A stretch of 62,755 nucleotides of DNA from Planctomycetaceae bacterium (GCA_018699955.1 JABISG010000042.1:1-62755), one strand, 5' to 3'. Counted from the stretch's first letter, positions 19,203 to 28,013 are shown. Made by a program: numbers and translations. Notes: generated from the letters alone by a model not told the origin.

Positions 19203-19787
19203 GTGATTCCTGATATTCATGTGATTGATGAACTTCTGCCGCTGCGTACCCGCAGGTGCTTGCTCCGCCGTTCGAGTCCGGCAGACGCCGCATGGGTTGC
19301 GGCCGCTGTTGGTGACCCCCGCTTTCCGCATAACGATTCCTGGAGCGATGTTGAGTCGGAGGAGGCTGCCCGGTTGAGGCTCGAGATTCAGTCGGCTCGA
19401 TGGGAATCGGTTGCGGCGCTGCATTTCTCGATCGAGTGTCTTCCGGGCCGTGCTGGTGCAGGCCAGGTCTCCATCTCGCGCGAACCCGAACCCGATACGT
19501 GGCTGCTGGGTTACTGGATCGTCCCCGACAAGTGGGGCCAGGGTTTCGCCACGGAATGTGCCTCGGCGGTTCTCGAGTTGGCCGTGGGCGTGCTGGGTGC
19601 GCAATCGGTCTGGGCAGGAACGGCCCCGTCGAACCAAGCAAGTCGGCGAGTGCTCTCCAAACTGGGTTTCGAGTTTCGGAATGAGAATCCATGCGGTTAC
19701 ATGGTTGGTGCCACCGAGGTACCGACACATGAGTACGAGTTCGTCGTCGATCCCAGCGACCCGTTGCCGACAACCGCGACGCGGTGA
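19203..19787 (+). CDS. GNAT-family N-acetyltransferase
   Basis: The GTG at 19203 with AGGCGG a few bases upstream is preferred. The in-frame extension to 18975 lies in repeat C and is not part of the gene. LLPLRTRRCLLRRSSPADA opens the RimJ/RimL-type GNAT fold. LLGYWIVPDKWGQGFATE is the acetyl-CoA-binding segment (Q/R-x-x-G-x-G/A with the following helix), and SNQASRRVLSKLGFE is the conserved C-terminal motif. These enzymes acetylate the N-termini of ribosomal proteins or small amines; the substrate here is unknown. Length is about 194 residues, normal for the family. Confidence 0.85.
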   Translation: MIPDIHVIDELLPLRTRRCLLRRSSPADAAWVAAAVGDPRFPHNDSWSDVESEEAARLRLEIQSARWESVAALHFSIECLPGRAGAGQVSISREPEPDTWLLGYWIVPDKWGQGFATECASAVLELAVGVLGAQSVWAGTAPSNQASRRVLSKLGFEFRNENPCGYMVGATEVPTHEYEFVVDPSDPLPTTATR

Positions 19788-19805
19788 TCGATTGAAAAAC
19801 GCCGA

Positions 19806-19849
19806 AGAACCTGAAGAGGGTTCGTAGTGACCGCATTCATGCGGTTCGA
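19806..19849. repeat. Dispersed repeat, family D copy 1
   Basis: Contains GAACCTGAAGAGGGTTCGTA followed by GTGACCGCATTCATGCGGTT. The latter part is a short palindrome (ACCGCA / TGCGGT around TTCA). Copies lie at 38567-38597, 51061-51090 (inverted) and 59330-59371; the last shares the left half too. Confidence 0.8.
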
Positions 19850-19891
19850 GTGCTGCCTGCCACATCGTCCTTGTTCGATTAGAAAAGACGG

Positions 19892-19966
19892 GTAGGTCCG
19901 GCTGTGCCGGACGACGGTTGACGTTCGACGTTCAATCTAAACTGGGTCCGACACGGCCGGACCTAC
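19892..19966. repeat. Dispersed palindromic repeat, family A copy 3
   Basis: GTAGGTCCGGCTGTGCCGGA and GTCCGACACGGCCGGACC mark the ends. The centre GACGTTCGACGTTCAATC is the same as copy 1. It overlaps the 3' end of the minus-strand gene at 19932-20693 and encodes that protein's last residues and stop. Confidence 0.8.
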
Positions 19967-20693
19967 TAGACTTGAGTAGCGAATAAAGGCTAATGGCTTC
20001 CCCAACAAACTCCGGAAGGTCCGCGACCGGTGCCATTCGGGATTCTCGGTAAATGAGCATCTTGCAACCATCGCCTTCGACGCTAACCGAGCCCAGCTGC
20101 TCCAACATCTCGTTGACCGACGTATCGAATAGTCGCTGAATGGCCTGCGCGTTCGGGCCGCCGATCCGATATTTCTCGTAGAATTTATTTCGGCCTGCGA
20201 GTTCGATCTCATCGCGTTCCAGCCTCCGCGTCATCCGTTTCAGAATCCGTCGCGGCGCAAACAACCCCCCGGCTCCATTAGTCTCGTGTTCGATCTTTAC
20301 GGGAAGAACAGAGAACCGCGGCAGAGAGAGTGCCTCCGATTCGATGCAGATCACGCTCTGCCGGGCCCACGAACCCTTGGAACTAAACACTTGAGTATCG
20401 TAATAGTCGAAAATCCAGATATCACAGTCTCTGATCGGGCCGTGAATCAGGTTGGATAATTGCCGTGTCCTCGGAGTCGAGCGTCTCGTAAACAGATCGA
20501 AAGCCGAGAAATAGTGCAAGAATTTTGTGGATCGTCCGATGAAACGGAGCGATCTTGATTCTGCGAACTGCCGAAACCCGTCGGTCCGCTTCTCCGTTTG
20601 CCGAATTACCCACCAAAGCAGACCGCCGACTAGAGCAACAACGATCAGAATGACCAATACCGCGATAGGTTCTGGGGGTGGTTTGACAGGCAT
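19932..20693 (-). CDS. Single-pass membrane protein of unknown function
   Basis: The 253-residue protein starts with MPVKPPPEP and one strong membrane helix (IAVLVILIVVALVGGLLWWV). A cytoplasmic domain of about 220 residues follows, with conserved-looking segments (LHYFSAFDLFTRR, CDIWIFDYYDTQ, SWARQSVICIESEAL, IEHETNGAGGLFAPRR). It resembles bacterial single-pass proteins of unknown function. The last twelve residues (SSRSGRVGPSLD) and the stop codon lie in family A repeat copy 3, so the native C-terminus may have been altered by insertion of the repeat. The neighbours give no functional clue. Confidence 0.7.
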   Translation of the reverse strand: MPVKPPPEPIAVLVILIVVALVGGLLWWVIRQTEKRTDGFRQFAESRSLRFIGRSTKFLHYFSAFDLFTRRSTPRTRQLSNLIHGPIRDCDIWIFDYYDTQVFSSKGSWARQSVICIESEALSLPRFSVLPVKIEHETNGAGGLFAPRRILKRMTRRLERDEIELAGRNKFYEKYRIGGPNAQAIQRLFDTSVNEMLEQLGSVSVEGDGCKMLIYRESRMAPVADLPEFVGEAISLYSLLKSSRSGRVGPSLD

Positions 20694-21148
20694 GAAAAGT
20701 CAATCTTCGGCGTGGACGAATCAATCCAGTGCGGGAACGACAAATAGGTGAGGGAACACATCTGCAAGGCGAGGACGCGATGAGGTTATAACTGAGATTG
20801 CTGGTGTCTCGTCGATTCCATCCCATTTTCCCCATTCCGCTTTAAGCAAGTGATCGCATCGGCCCTTACGATTTTCTGGCGCTGCGGCAGGGTGGCTGTG
20901 GTCGTAGCGTAATAGTGTAGGTCAAGCTGTGCCTGACGCAACGTACCCTTGATGTCGTTTGGTGAATCGCGTCAGGTCGAGCCTGACCTTGTATCTTACA
21001 AACGGCTGCATTGCGGAACCGTTTTCGGGCAGCGTCATAACACAAATCGACCACCCAGCCGACAATCGCCAGCACAAGACGTCAGGCTTCAGTCTGACCT
21101 GCTTTTGACTTACCATGCGAGGGAGTGCGTTAGTGCGAAGGAAGAAAG
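20694..21148. other. Intergenic region with repeat copies
   Basis: The gap holds a partial match to the start of repeat C (GTGGCTGTGGTCGTAGCG near 20891), repeat B copy 2 at 20917-20988 and a small palindrome near 21079-21104. No gene is supported. Confidence 0.5.
20917..20988. repeat. Dispersed palindromic repeat, family B copy 2
   Basis: GTAGGTCAAGCTGTGCCTGA at the start and CGTCAGGTCGAGCCTGACC at the end, with the central TTGATGTCGTTTGGTGAATC also found in copy 1 at 16753-16824. It adjoins a fragment of repeat C, so different repeats are nested or abutted here. Confidence 0.8.
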
Positions 21149-21703
21149 ATGTCCGAGGATAGACCGTTGATCACACCAGCGACGAAGGTCGCTGATCTTT
21201 TGACTGCCTACCCGGAACTCGAAGACGTTCTGATTGGGATGGCTCCTCCCTTCAAGAAGCTCCGGAACCCGATTCTGCGTCGAAGTGTTGCGAAGGTGGC
21301 ATCGCTTCGCCAGGCTGCGGCCGTCGGACGGATTTCGGTTTTCGACATGGTGAACGACCTGCGTGCAGCGGTGGGCCAGGAACCTCTCGCCGTCAACGAA
21401 GCTGGGAATGATGCATCCTACTTTACCGAACAGCCTGAGTGGTTCGTATCGAGTGTGGTCGTTGTGTCCATTGATGAGACGGACAGCGAAGAGACGGACA
21501 GTTCAGAACGTAATGAAATGCCGCTGAAGGGCGTACTTCGAAAGGCAACGCGACTAAATGACGGCGAGATGCTCGAACTTGTGACAACGTTTCTCCCGGC
21601 CCCAGGAATTGACATGGTGCGATCCAAAGGCTTTCGGGTGTGGCCGCGAGAGGAGCCGTCCGGCCTCGTTTGCACCTACATCTCGAAGCATCCGGATTCC
21701 TAA
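21149..21703 (+). CDS. DUF1858 and DUF2249 domain protein
   Basis: GAAGGAAGAAAG just upstream of the ATG supports the start. Residues 8-75 match DUF1858: VADLLTAYPELEDVLIGMAP, FKKLRNPILRRSVAKVASL and AAVGRISVFDMVNDLRAAVG. Residues 115-180 match DUF2249, including LNDGEMLELVTTFLPAPGID and WPREEPSGLVCTYI. This combination is found in small cytoplasmic proteins linked to anaerobic or nitrosative metabolism (hemerythrin, hybrid-cluster and ScdA-type genes), but no such partner is visible here. The function is unproven. It stands alone between repeat-filled spacers. Confidence 0.85.
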   Translation: MSEDRPLITPATKVADLLTAYPELEDVLIGMAPPFKKLRNPILRRSVAKVASLRQAAAVGRISVFDMVNDLRAAVGQEPLAVNEAGNDASYFTEQPEWFVSSVVVVSIDETDSEETDSSERNEMPLKGVLRKATRLNDGEMLELVTTFLPAPGIDMVRSKGFRVWPREEPSGLVCTYISKHPDS

Positions 21704-22062
21704 CAGTGGTGCCGCGTCACCGGGCAGTGACGCAGGTCAGGCTGTCGCCCTGATCGACTTCCTGGGAATTTTGCGAATTTGTGCGTGAATGCCCGTCCTG
21801 AACCGTCATCTTGTGGGGGTTGTGCGCCTGTAACGTCAGCGGACTGCGATTTTCGCTTTCAGGACAACCGTTACTTACGCACTGACGAGACGTATTTGAT
21901 TGGTTCGACGCGTCGAGTCCGATCCGCCTCGCGCCGTGATGGGGCTCGTCGCAGTCAGGTCCAGAAAAGCGAAATCGAAGAAGCGGCAGTCACTACCGGG
22001 CACCCTGCCCGAACTGCATATGTATGTTGTGTGTTTTCTATCCTGCCGAAAGAGAGAGTGTC
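21704..22062. other. Intergenic region, nothing clearly recognised
   Basis: Short matches to the repeat palindromes occur near 21733 (CAGGTCAGGCTG). An open plus-strand frame across part of the region lacks family character and codon quality. The stretch should contain the promoter of the beta-propeller gene. Confidence 0.4.
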
Positions 22063-23394
22063 ATGTGGAACAGGTCTGGACTTGTCGTGGGTTGCTGGTT
22101 GGGGCTTTTGGCAACGGGAACGACTGCAGCGGATTGGAGTCGATTTCGCGGGCCGGAGGGCAATAGCGTCGTCCGGGGAGTGAAGCTGCCCACGGCTTGG
22201 GCGGAAGACTCCAATGTCGCATGGAAGGTGAAAATCCCCGGTCGCGGTTGGTCCCAGCCGGTGGTGGCAGGCGACAAGATCTTCGTCACCACCGCTGTCG
22301 CCGAGAACGAAGAACCGCCACGCCGTTTCGACCGAGGCCTACCCAAGGGCGCGCGAAAATCAACCCAGGACGTCTACCAGTGGAAGGTGATCTGCTTGTC
22401 GGCGCGTACAGGGAAAGTGCTTTGGGACGACACGCCATACGAAGGCAAACCCGCTCAGAGCAAACATCGCGGAAACACCTACGCGTCGGAAACGCCAGTC
22501 GCCGACCGGGAACGAGTCTTCGTCTATTTCGGTGTGAAAGGAATGGTCTGCTATGACCATTTTGGTAACCGTCAATGGGAGAAAAAACTGGGTGGATTTC
22601 CGACTCAAGCCGGTTGGGGAACCGCTAGTTCTCCAGTGATCTATGGCGACTCTGTGCTGATTCAGTGTGACAACCAAGGCGAATCGTTTCTTGTGGCCTT
22701 GGACAAGAAAACGGGGGACGAGTTGTGGCGCGTCAATCGCGACGAGAGAACGAATTGGTCAACACCCTATCTGTGGAAAAACAAGGTGCGGACAGAGTTG
22801 GTGGTCGCCGGCGGAACCAAAATGCGTTCCTATGACCCGGCGACAGGAAAGTTGTTGTGGGAGATGGCCGGGAGCGGACGAACCTCGGTGTCGCCGGTCG
22901 GCAATCGCGAGATGCTGTTTGTCGATTCGGTCAATTGGTTTCAGGGTAGTCCCGGGCGCTTCGCAGCCATTCGACCTGGTGCGAGCGGCGACATCTCGCT
23001 GCAGGACGAAAAGACTACGACCAACAAGTTCGTAGCCTGGAGCATGATGTTCCGATCCTACCGTAATTCTTCACCGCTGTTGTACAACGACTGTTTGTAT
23101 CTACTTGAACAGTCGGCAGGGATCGTCCGCTGCTTCGATGCAAAGACCGGAAAGCTTCATTATCAGAAAAGGTTACCGCAATCAAAGGGTTTCGCGGCAT
23201 CGCCATGGGTCAACGATGACAAGATCTTTCTTCTGGATGATTCCGGCTCGACGGTTGTACTTGAAGCAGGTCCTCGGTACAGCATGATTCGGTCCAATCG
23301 GTTGAACGACGGGATTGTCTGGTCCTCGCCTGCCGTGGCTGGCGACCAACTTCTGATTCGTGGCATGAAGCACCTGTATTGCATTCGGAAGTGA
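22063..23394 (+). CDS. Secreted PQQ-like beta-propeller protein
   Basis: The start MWNRSGLVVGCWLGLLATGT gives a signal peptide cleaved before TTAADWSRFRGP; AGAGAGAGTG precedes it as a purine-rich ribosome site. DWSRFRGPEGN is the usual planctomycete opening. The propeller blades show the W-docking motif repeatedly: ARTGKVLWDDTPYEG, YDHFGNRQWEKKLGG, KKTGDELWRVNRDE, PATGKLLWEMAGSG and AKTGKLHYQKRLPQ. There is no evident quinone-binding or heme site, so it is a BamB/PQQ-like repeat protein rather than a proven dehydrogenase. Very large families of these exist in planctomycetes. Function unknown. Confidence 0.88.
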   Translation: MWNRSGLVVGCWLGLLATGTTAADWSRFRGPEGNSVVRGVKLPTAWAEDSNVAWKVKIPGRGWSQPVVAGDKIFVTTAVAENEEPPRRFDRGLPKGARKSTQDVYQWKVICLSARTGKVLWDDTPYEGKPAQSKHRGNTYASETPVADRERVFVYFGVKGMVCYDHFGNRQWEKKLGGFPTQAGWGTASSPVIYGDSVLIQCDNQGESFLVALDKKTGDELWRVNRDERTNWSTPYLWKNKVRTELVVAGGTKMRSYDPATGKLLWEMAGSGRTSVSPVGNREMLFVDSVNWFQGSPGRFAAIRPGASGDISLQDEKTTTNKFVAWSMMFRSYRNSSPLLYNDCLYLLEQSAGIVRCFDAKTGKLHYQKRLPQSKGFAASPWVNDDKIFLLDDSGSTVVLEAGPRYSMIRSNRLNDGIVWSSPAVAGDQLLIRGMKHLYCIRK

Positions 23395-23424
23395 TCCAAG
23401 CCAGGTCGCCGCAGCCTGACGACA

Positions 23425-23573
23425 GGGTAGCTGCGCTCGTAGCGCGGTAAAGCCCACAGACGGGTGCTTCCTTCGTGCCGTTGTCTTCGACTACCCGCTC
23501 AATCGCTGGTGTCGGTGTTGGCACATGAGCGCGAAGAAAACATCCACGGCGTATCCGCCGGGGGCTTCCGTCG
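23425..23573. repeat. Dispersed ~160-base repeat, family C copy 3
   Basis: AAGCCCACAGACGGGTGCTTC (positions near 23450) and GAGCGCGAAGAAAACATCCA match copies 1 and 2 in order. It ends about 20 bases before the stop codon of the selenoprotein candidate and fills the spacer between two convergent genes. Confidence 0.8.
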
Positions 23574-23591
23574 CCGACCACGCCTCTCAAG

Positions 23592-24728
23592 CTATTCCTT
23601 GAGCAGCTTCTCAATCCGCTTTTTCATGAGGATCTGGCCGCCATTGTCGTTCCAGTCGAGTTCGCCGTAATGCCAGTAGCGGACGTACCCTTTCTTGTCG
23701 ATCAGGTAAACGCTGGGCCACATGGAATTGCCCCACGCGTTCCAGTTCGACTTGTCGTTGTCGATGATGATCGGAAAATTCAGGCTTTCCTTTTCGGCCT
23801 TCTCTCGCACGCTGTCTTTGTTCTTTTCGGATGACGTTTCCGGCGTGTGAACACCAATGATTGTCAGCCCGTTCTTCGAGAAGTTCTTGTCCCAATCCCT
23901 GTACCAGGGATAATTGCGAATGCAGTTAATTCACTGGAAGGCATAAAAATGAACGGCGACCACCTGGCCTTCGAGGTTGGAAATCTTCAGAGGCTTCGAG
24001 TTGACCCAACTCCCGGTCTGTTCCAACTCCGGTGCTTTGAACGCGATCCCGGTTCCCATTTTTGACGTATCGACCGATCGGCCGATCATCGACATCCATC
24101 GGCTTCGCTGCGTTCTGGTCAAGTGAGAGAGGATCGTTGATTTCTCGTCACTGCGAAGTCGCGACGATTTCCTGCTGAGCGATCTTCGCGTCGATTCTTT
24201 CGCGGCGGAATTCAATTGCTTCTGATTGTCGGCCAGGGATTGTGCCGTCTCGTCGATCGTCTTTTGAATCTTCGATTCTTGTTCGTCGCTGAGGTTGAGT
24301 CGTTTGGCGACAGTAGAACTGAGAATTGCCTTGGGGCCTTGAACCTGAAGCACAATTTGTTTCAGCCGCAACTGATCTGATGGTGACAGAATGCCGGCAA
24401 GTCCTGCCTCTGCCTGGGTGACCAGCTGCAACAACACGCGGGATCCTTCTGCGAACGACTTATTGCGAGTCGACCAAAGCGGCCCGTCGATCTTGTCGGT
24501 GACCTTACGGATTGATTCGACCTGTTTGTCGCTGAGCCGTAGTTCACGGTGAAGGTCGTCATCGCGAATGACAAAAAGGTAAGTGCTGGCGATGGCAGAA
24601 TCTTGCCGGTTCGCTTTCTGACTCTCCTGTTTGTTGTCCTGCGCTGGCGCGAAGGCAACAGCAGCCAGACAGACGGTCGCTGCGATTCCGATCCGTGCCG
24701 AAATGATGGAAAGCAATGCTTGTTTCAT
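23592..24728 (-). CDS. Exported thioredoxin-fold redoxin, probable selenoprotein (UxxC)
   Basis: Two frames (24728 to 23934 and 23930 to 23592) are in the same phase, separated only by a TGA at 23933-23931. Reading it as selenocysteine gives 378 residues. They comprise a signal peptide (IGIAATVCLAAVAFAPAQ), a helical domain with LSDKQVESI and LNLSDEQESKI, and an AhpC/TSA-thioredoxin domain from about residue 235. The site reads VHFYAFQ-U-INC (U266, C269). It aligns without gaps with VDFWAPW-C-GPC of the TrxA encoded at 35970-36299, so TGA replaces exactly the attacking cysteine. Downstream are LTIIGVHTPET, the cis-proline segment MWPSVYLIDKKG and an intact C-terminus. A hairpin follows at SECIS distance. 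The alternative is a recent nonsense mutation. SelA/SelB/SelC are not in this window. Confidence 0.8.
23895..23911 (-). promoter_or_regulatory. Candidate bacterial SECIS hairpin
   Basis: On the coding strand ATCCCTG pairs perfectly with CAGGGAT around the loop GTA. The loop starts 26 bases after the TGA codon. Bacterial SECIS elements lie in the coding region just after UGA, with an apical loop roughly 16-37 bases downstream and a G among its first two loop bases. This hairpin meets each point. It also encodes residues of the protein in frame. Confidence 0.7.
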
Positions 24729-24985
24729 ACGAAAATATTCCGGGTCGGAAGATGGCTGGAGCAACTAGAGGCAGAGAGTTTGCGCCACGGCCGACAGATG
24801 GCCGGAAAACGACGTGTTGCAAGTGACCGAAGCCTCCGCCATCTTACATCCCCCCGAACGATTCCAACAACAGCATGTCTCGTTTTGAGGCCGAACTCAA
24901 GACGGATTCTCGCTGTTGGAAATCGTTGAGCGCCGTCGAAGCCAGCCACCCCTTCACGCATGCGACCGACATACATGACGGTTGG

Positions 24986-25498
24986 TTAGAAATGCGGTGG
25001 GAAGATGAGCCCGTAATCCAAGGCGGTGGGGCCGACGAATTCTTTGCGCTTCGGTGGTGGCGATTGGGGAATTGGCGTGGCGGGCCCGGGAGCGTCGTCG
25101 ATCGATTTGAGTTGCCGGGGCAGTTTCGACGGCAGCGGCGGGATTTGCATCTCTGGCGTTATGGGGTTGTCGGTGGGCAACTCGCTGGGAGCGGGAATCG
25201 ATGGTTGTTGGTTTGAAGGAATGGGTTTGCTGGGTACGAATGCAGCGGCCGTGTACACGCCGCCGTTGTGTCGTTGTGCGACCGTGTCCAGATTGTACAT
25301 CCAGCGATAACGCTCGACGCGCGGCGCGTGGTACGGAAGATGGTCGGTTTCTTCGATGAACATCGCCGGCGTACCCAGCGTGTTGCCGTCAGCCCAAACG
25401 CGATAGGTACTCAGCGGGCTACGGTAGACACAACCCGGGCCGCACATAAGGGCCGCGAAGCCGATGAGCAACAAAGATTGTGAACGGTTGATAGTCAT
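24986..25498 (-). CDS. Proline-rich hypothetical lipoprotein
   Basis: The start MTINRSQSLLLIGFAALMCG leads to a lipobox (MCGPGC) followed by VYRSPLSTYRVW. Residues 25-90 form a small domain with MFIEETDHLPYHAPRVERYRW. From about residue 85 the chain is Pro-rich (PTDNPITPEMQIPPLPSKLP and PIPQSPPPK), typical of a linker through the periplasm. The family is not recognised. The gene lies on the same strand as the selenoprotein candidate and 258 bases upstream of its start. Confidence 0.7.
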   Translation of the reverse strand: MTINRSQSLLLIGFAALMCGPGCVYRSPLSTYRVWADGNTLGTPAMFIEETDHLPYHAPRVERYRWMYNLDTVAQRHNGGVYTAAAFVPSKPIPSNQQPSIPAPSELPTDNPITPEMQIPPLPSKLPRQLKSIDDAPGPATPIPQSPPPKRKEFVGPTALDYGLIFPPHF

Positions 25499-25701
25499 GG
25501 TTCACGTTTCAAAGGACAAATAGCTTCGCTGAAGAGACCGCAGTTCTCGCATAATGAATAATCGACGTGCAGATGACGTGGGCGGATTGGAATTGGTTGG
25601 AAGTAGCAACTGGCCGTAACCAACGCTGATGGCAGGCGTCAGACTTTTCGCAGTTTGCGCAACCGGACTTGCTGTGGCTCAACGAGTTTTGTCTCGCCAC
25701 A

Positions 25702-27900
25702 TCACACAACGGTCGCCGGTTCGAGCAATTGTCGCGCTTGGGCGGCGGATGTATCGACTGCCAGATTCAATACGACGCTCCATTTGCCATCGGCGGGGGC
25801 CATGAATTCCCAGTGCGGCATGACCACGCAGCTTTGATGGACGAGTTCGAAGCCGCCTTCCGATTGGCTGATGGTTTGAATAGGAAATGTCCAGAAGCCG
25901 GCCGGCTGTGATGATTCGACGGCAACATCGACGCCCAGCCATTCGTCAACCAGTCCGATTCGCGTGGTTGCTTCGAGCGACTGCACCGCTTCGAGGCGGC
26001 CCAGTTGCCGGCCGTCGGCATCGTAGTAGTAGCGGTCGTCGTTGTTCGCAGCCATGCCCGCGAAGTTGAATTCCACGCCAAAATGTAACGGGACGTTGGC
26101 TGGCAGATTGCTCAACTGGTATGTGATCTTGAGATGACTGCCACGGCCGGAATCGAGTCGCACCGCCTTTTCCACGCACAGTTGTTTGTACGGACCAACT
26201 CGACCTTCGCGCGTCATCGAGGCTTCGACCCATTCGTCCGATCGCCGCAACCGGGACTCGTAAACGCCGGTGACAAAGTCGCCCACTTCTCCACCACCCG
26301 CCTGAAACGCTTCGAGACTCAATCCCGGCTGCAGAAAGTGATCGACCAGGGCTTTGCGGGGCCAATTGTCGTAGGTGAGTTTTTTGTCGAGGTCGGGCTG
26401 TTTGAAGCGGACCATGTCGTGAATGCTGGCGACGCTGTTTTCGTCGTCGCCTTCGCCATCGCGTTGGCGTTGTCCCGCTTCAAGGACTTTCTGGTGATAC
26501 GGCTCAGGACGGCGGTTGAGCGTTGCCAGCAGATTGTGCTTTGTGCTGCGAATGTCCAATTCATAAAGATGCCCACCGCGCGACGGCGCGAGATACGCCA
26601 CCAGCCGTTCGCCGGCGATGCGGATTTCCTTACGGGCGTCGAGATTGAAGTCGGCGGCATCGATCTGCGTCCAGCGATCAGTCCGCTCCGCAGCGGTTTC
26701 CAGCGCGGTGTCGGCGGCAATCAAGTGGCGGTAAATTGCGTCGCGCAAATGGGGGAGATACAACCCGCCGAACGCGCCATGCCAATAGGTGCAATTGCAC
26801 TGGCCGCGGTACAATTCCTGTTTCGCCTGATGCAACGCATCAAGTTGCTCGGGACTGTTGTCGGCTTGCAGCATTTCATCGAGCCGCCCGCTCAATTCGA
26901 GCATGCGGACATACATTTCATTGGCTTCCGGGTACTTCACGCGGAAGTTGCGCCAGAAGCCTCCCTTAATGAAGTCCAACGCGCCCCGCCATTCGGGACT
27001 CTCTTCGAGCCGATGCGTCAGTTCGAGGTACTGCGATTGCCGTTCGGTGGGTAGCGCCCACTCGGTCATCTCGCGGTAGCTGCAATCGGGCAGATAGCAG
27101 GTTCCCAACGGCGAGACGTTATCGACGGCATTGGCCAAGGTGACAACCTGCAGCCAGTCGCGATTGTCGCACAGCGTTCTGAGGAAGCGGCGGAGCCAAG
27201 CCTCCTCGTAGACATGTTTTTTCGTGCCGGGCCACGTGCCAAATTTTTCGCCGTCATCACCAAAGGTCACAATCGTCCCCGGTGCCTTCTCGGCGATGCT
27301 GCGCAGGTAGTCGATGGTGGCCTGCGGTTCCTGGAAGGGGATGGTGTATCGCAGACGTTCGCTGCCGGGAAAGATTTTGAGCAGCTGTCCTTCGTCTTCG
27401 CACAAATAGTAGCCGTGCAATTGATCTTCGCGCAGTCCGGCATTCCGGAAATGGTAGTCATCGAGGACGGTGTACTCGATGCCCGCCTCGGCAACGTCGG
27501 CTGCAAACGAAGGTTCCCAAACGCGCTCGGGAACCCACATTCCGCGAACGGGACCGCCGAACAGGCCGTCGAGGTATTTGCCATAGGCGGTGATTTGGCC
27601 GATGCGATCGCGGCGCGGGATGCCGGCGAGAATTGGCTCGTAGAATGGTCCGCCGACGATTTCGATCTGCCCGCGCTCGATCAACGATCGCAGCCGATCA
27701 ATGTACTCTGGATGCGCATCGACGATCCATTCCAACAAACTTCCCGAAGTGTGCAGCGAGATGGCAACCTCGGGGAATTCGTCGAGGACGTCGAGAAACG
27801 GCGCGTAGCTGTCCTGGTACGCCGCCTCAAACACCCCGTCGAAATTCCCGACGGGCTGATGATTGTGCAGGACCAAAGCGAGCCTGATGCCCACAGTCAT
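25702..27900 (-). CDS. GH57 alpha-glucan enzyme, 4-alpha-glucanotransferase type
   Basis: The 732-residue product has the GH57 opening IRLALVLHNHQPVGNF. The catalytic site shows MWVPERVWEPS with nucleophile E125 and FGDDGEKFG with acid/base D216. These positions are almost the same as E123 and D214 of the Thermococcus litoralis 4-alpha-glucanotransferase. Two C-terminal modules correspond to the DUF1925/DUF1926 parts of that enzyme type (RIAGERLVAYLAPSRGGHLYELDI, and MVRFKQPDLDKKLTYDNW). It would rearrange or shorten alpha-1,4-glucans in the cytoplasm. It is the last gene of a leftward operon with glgA, a GH57 amylase and a GalT-like gene. Confidence 0.93.
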   Translation of the reverse strand: MTVGIRLALVLHNHQPVGNFDGVFEAAYQDSYAPFLDVLDEFPEVAISLHTSGSLLEWIVDAHPEYIDRLRSLIERGQIEIVGGPFYEPILAGIPRRDRIGQITAYGKYLDGLFGGPVRGMWVPERVWEPSFAADVAEAGIEYTVLDDYHFRNAGLREDQLHGYYLCEDEGQLLKIFPGSERLRYTIPFQEPQATIDYLRSIAEKAPGTIVTFGDDGEKFGTWPGTKKHVYEEAWLRRFLRTLCDNRDWLQVVTLANAVDNVSPLGTCYLPDCSYREMTEWALPTERQSQYLELTHRLEESPEWRGALDFIKGGFWRNFRVKYPEANEMYVRMLELSGRLDEMLQADNSPEQLDALHQAKQELYRGQCNCTYWHGAFGGLYLPHLRDAIYRHLIAADTALETAAERTDRWTQIDAADFNLDARKEIRIAGERLVAYLAPSRGGHLYELDIRSTKHNLLATLNRRPEPYHQKVLEAGQRQRDGEGDDENSVASIHDMVRFKQPDLDKKLTYDNWPRKALVDHFLQPGLSLEAFQAGGGEVGDFVTGVYESRLRRSDEWVEASMTREGRVGPYKQLCVEKAVRLDSGRGSHLKITYQLSNLPANVPLHFGVEFNFAGMAANNDDRYYYDADGRQLGRLEAVQSLEATTRIGLVDEWLGVDVAVESSQPAGFWTFPIQTISQSEGGFELVHQSCVVMPHWEFMAPADGKWSVVLNLAVDTSAAQARQLLEPATVV

Positions 27901-28013
27901 GGAAAGAGTCCTTTCTCTCCGGGGAAGAAACGGTTGGCCGCTATGGCGTTTGGATGTTGTTTGAGCAAGATCATTATTGCGGGTGACCGGGTGTCAATTT
28001 GAATATTCAACTC

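Noticed and set aside
23931..23933. Nonsense mutation making a redoxin pseudogene
   Set aside because: The TGA falls exactly on the catalytic cysteine, both flanks stay in frame and a hairpin at SECIS distance follows, so selenocysteine is more likely; the pseudogene reading is kept as the alternative.
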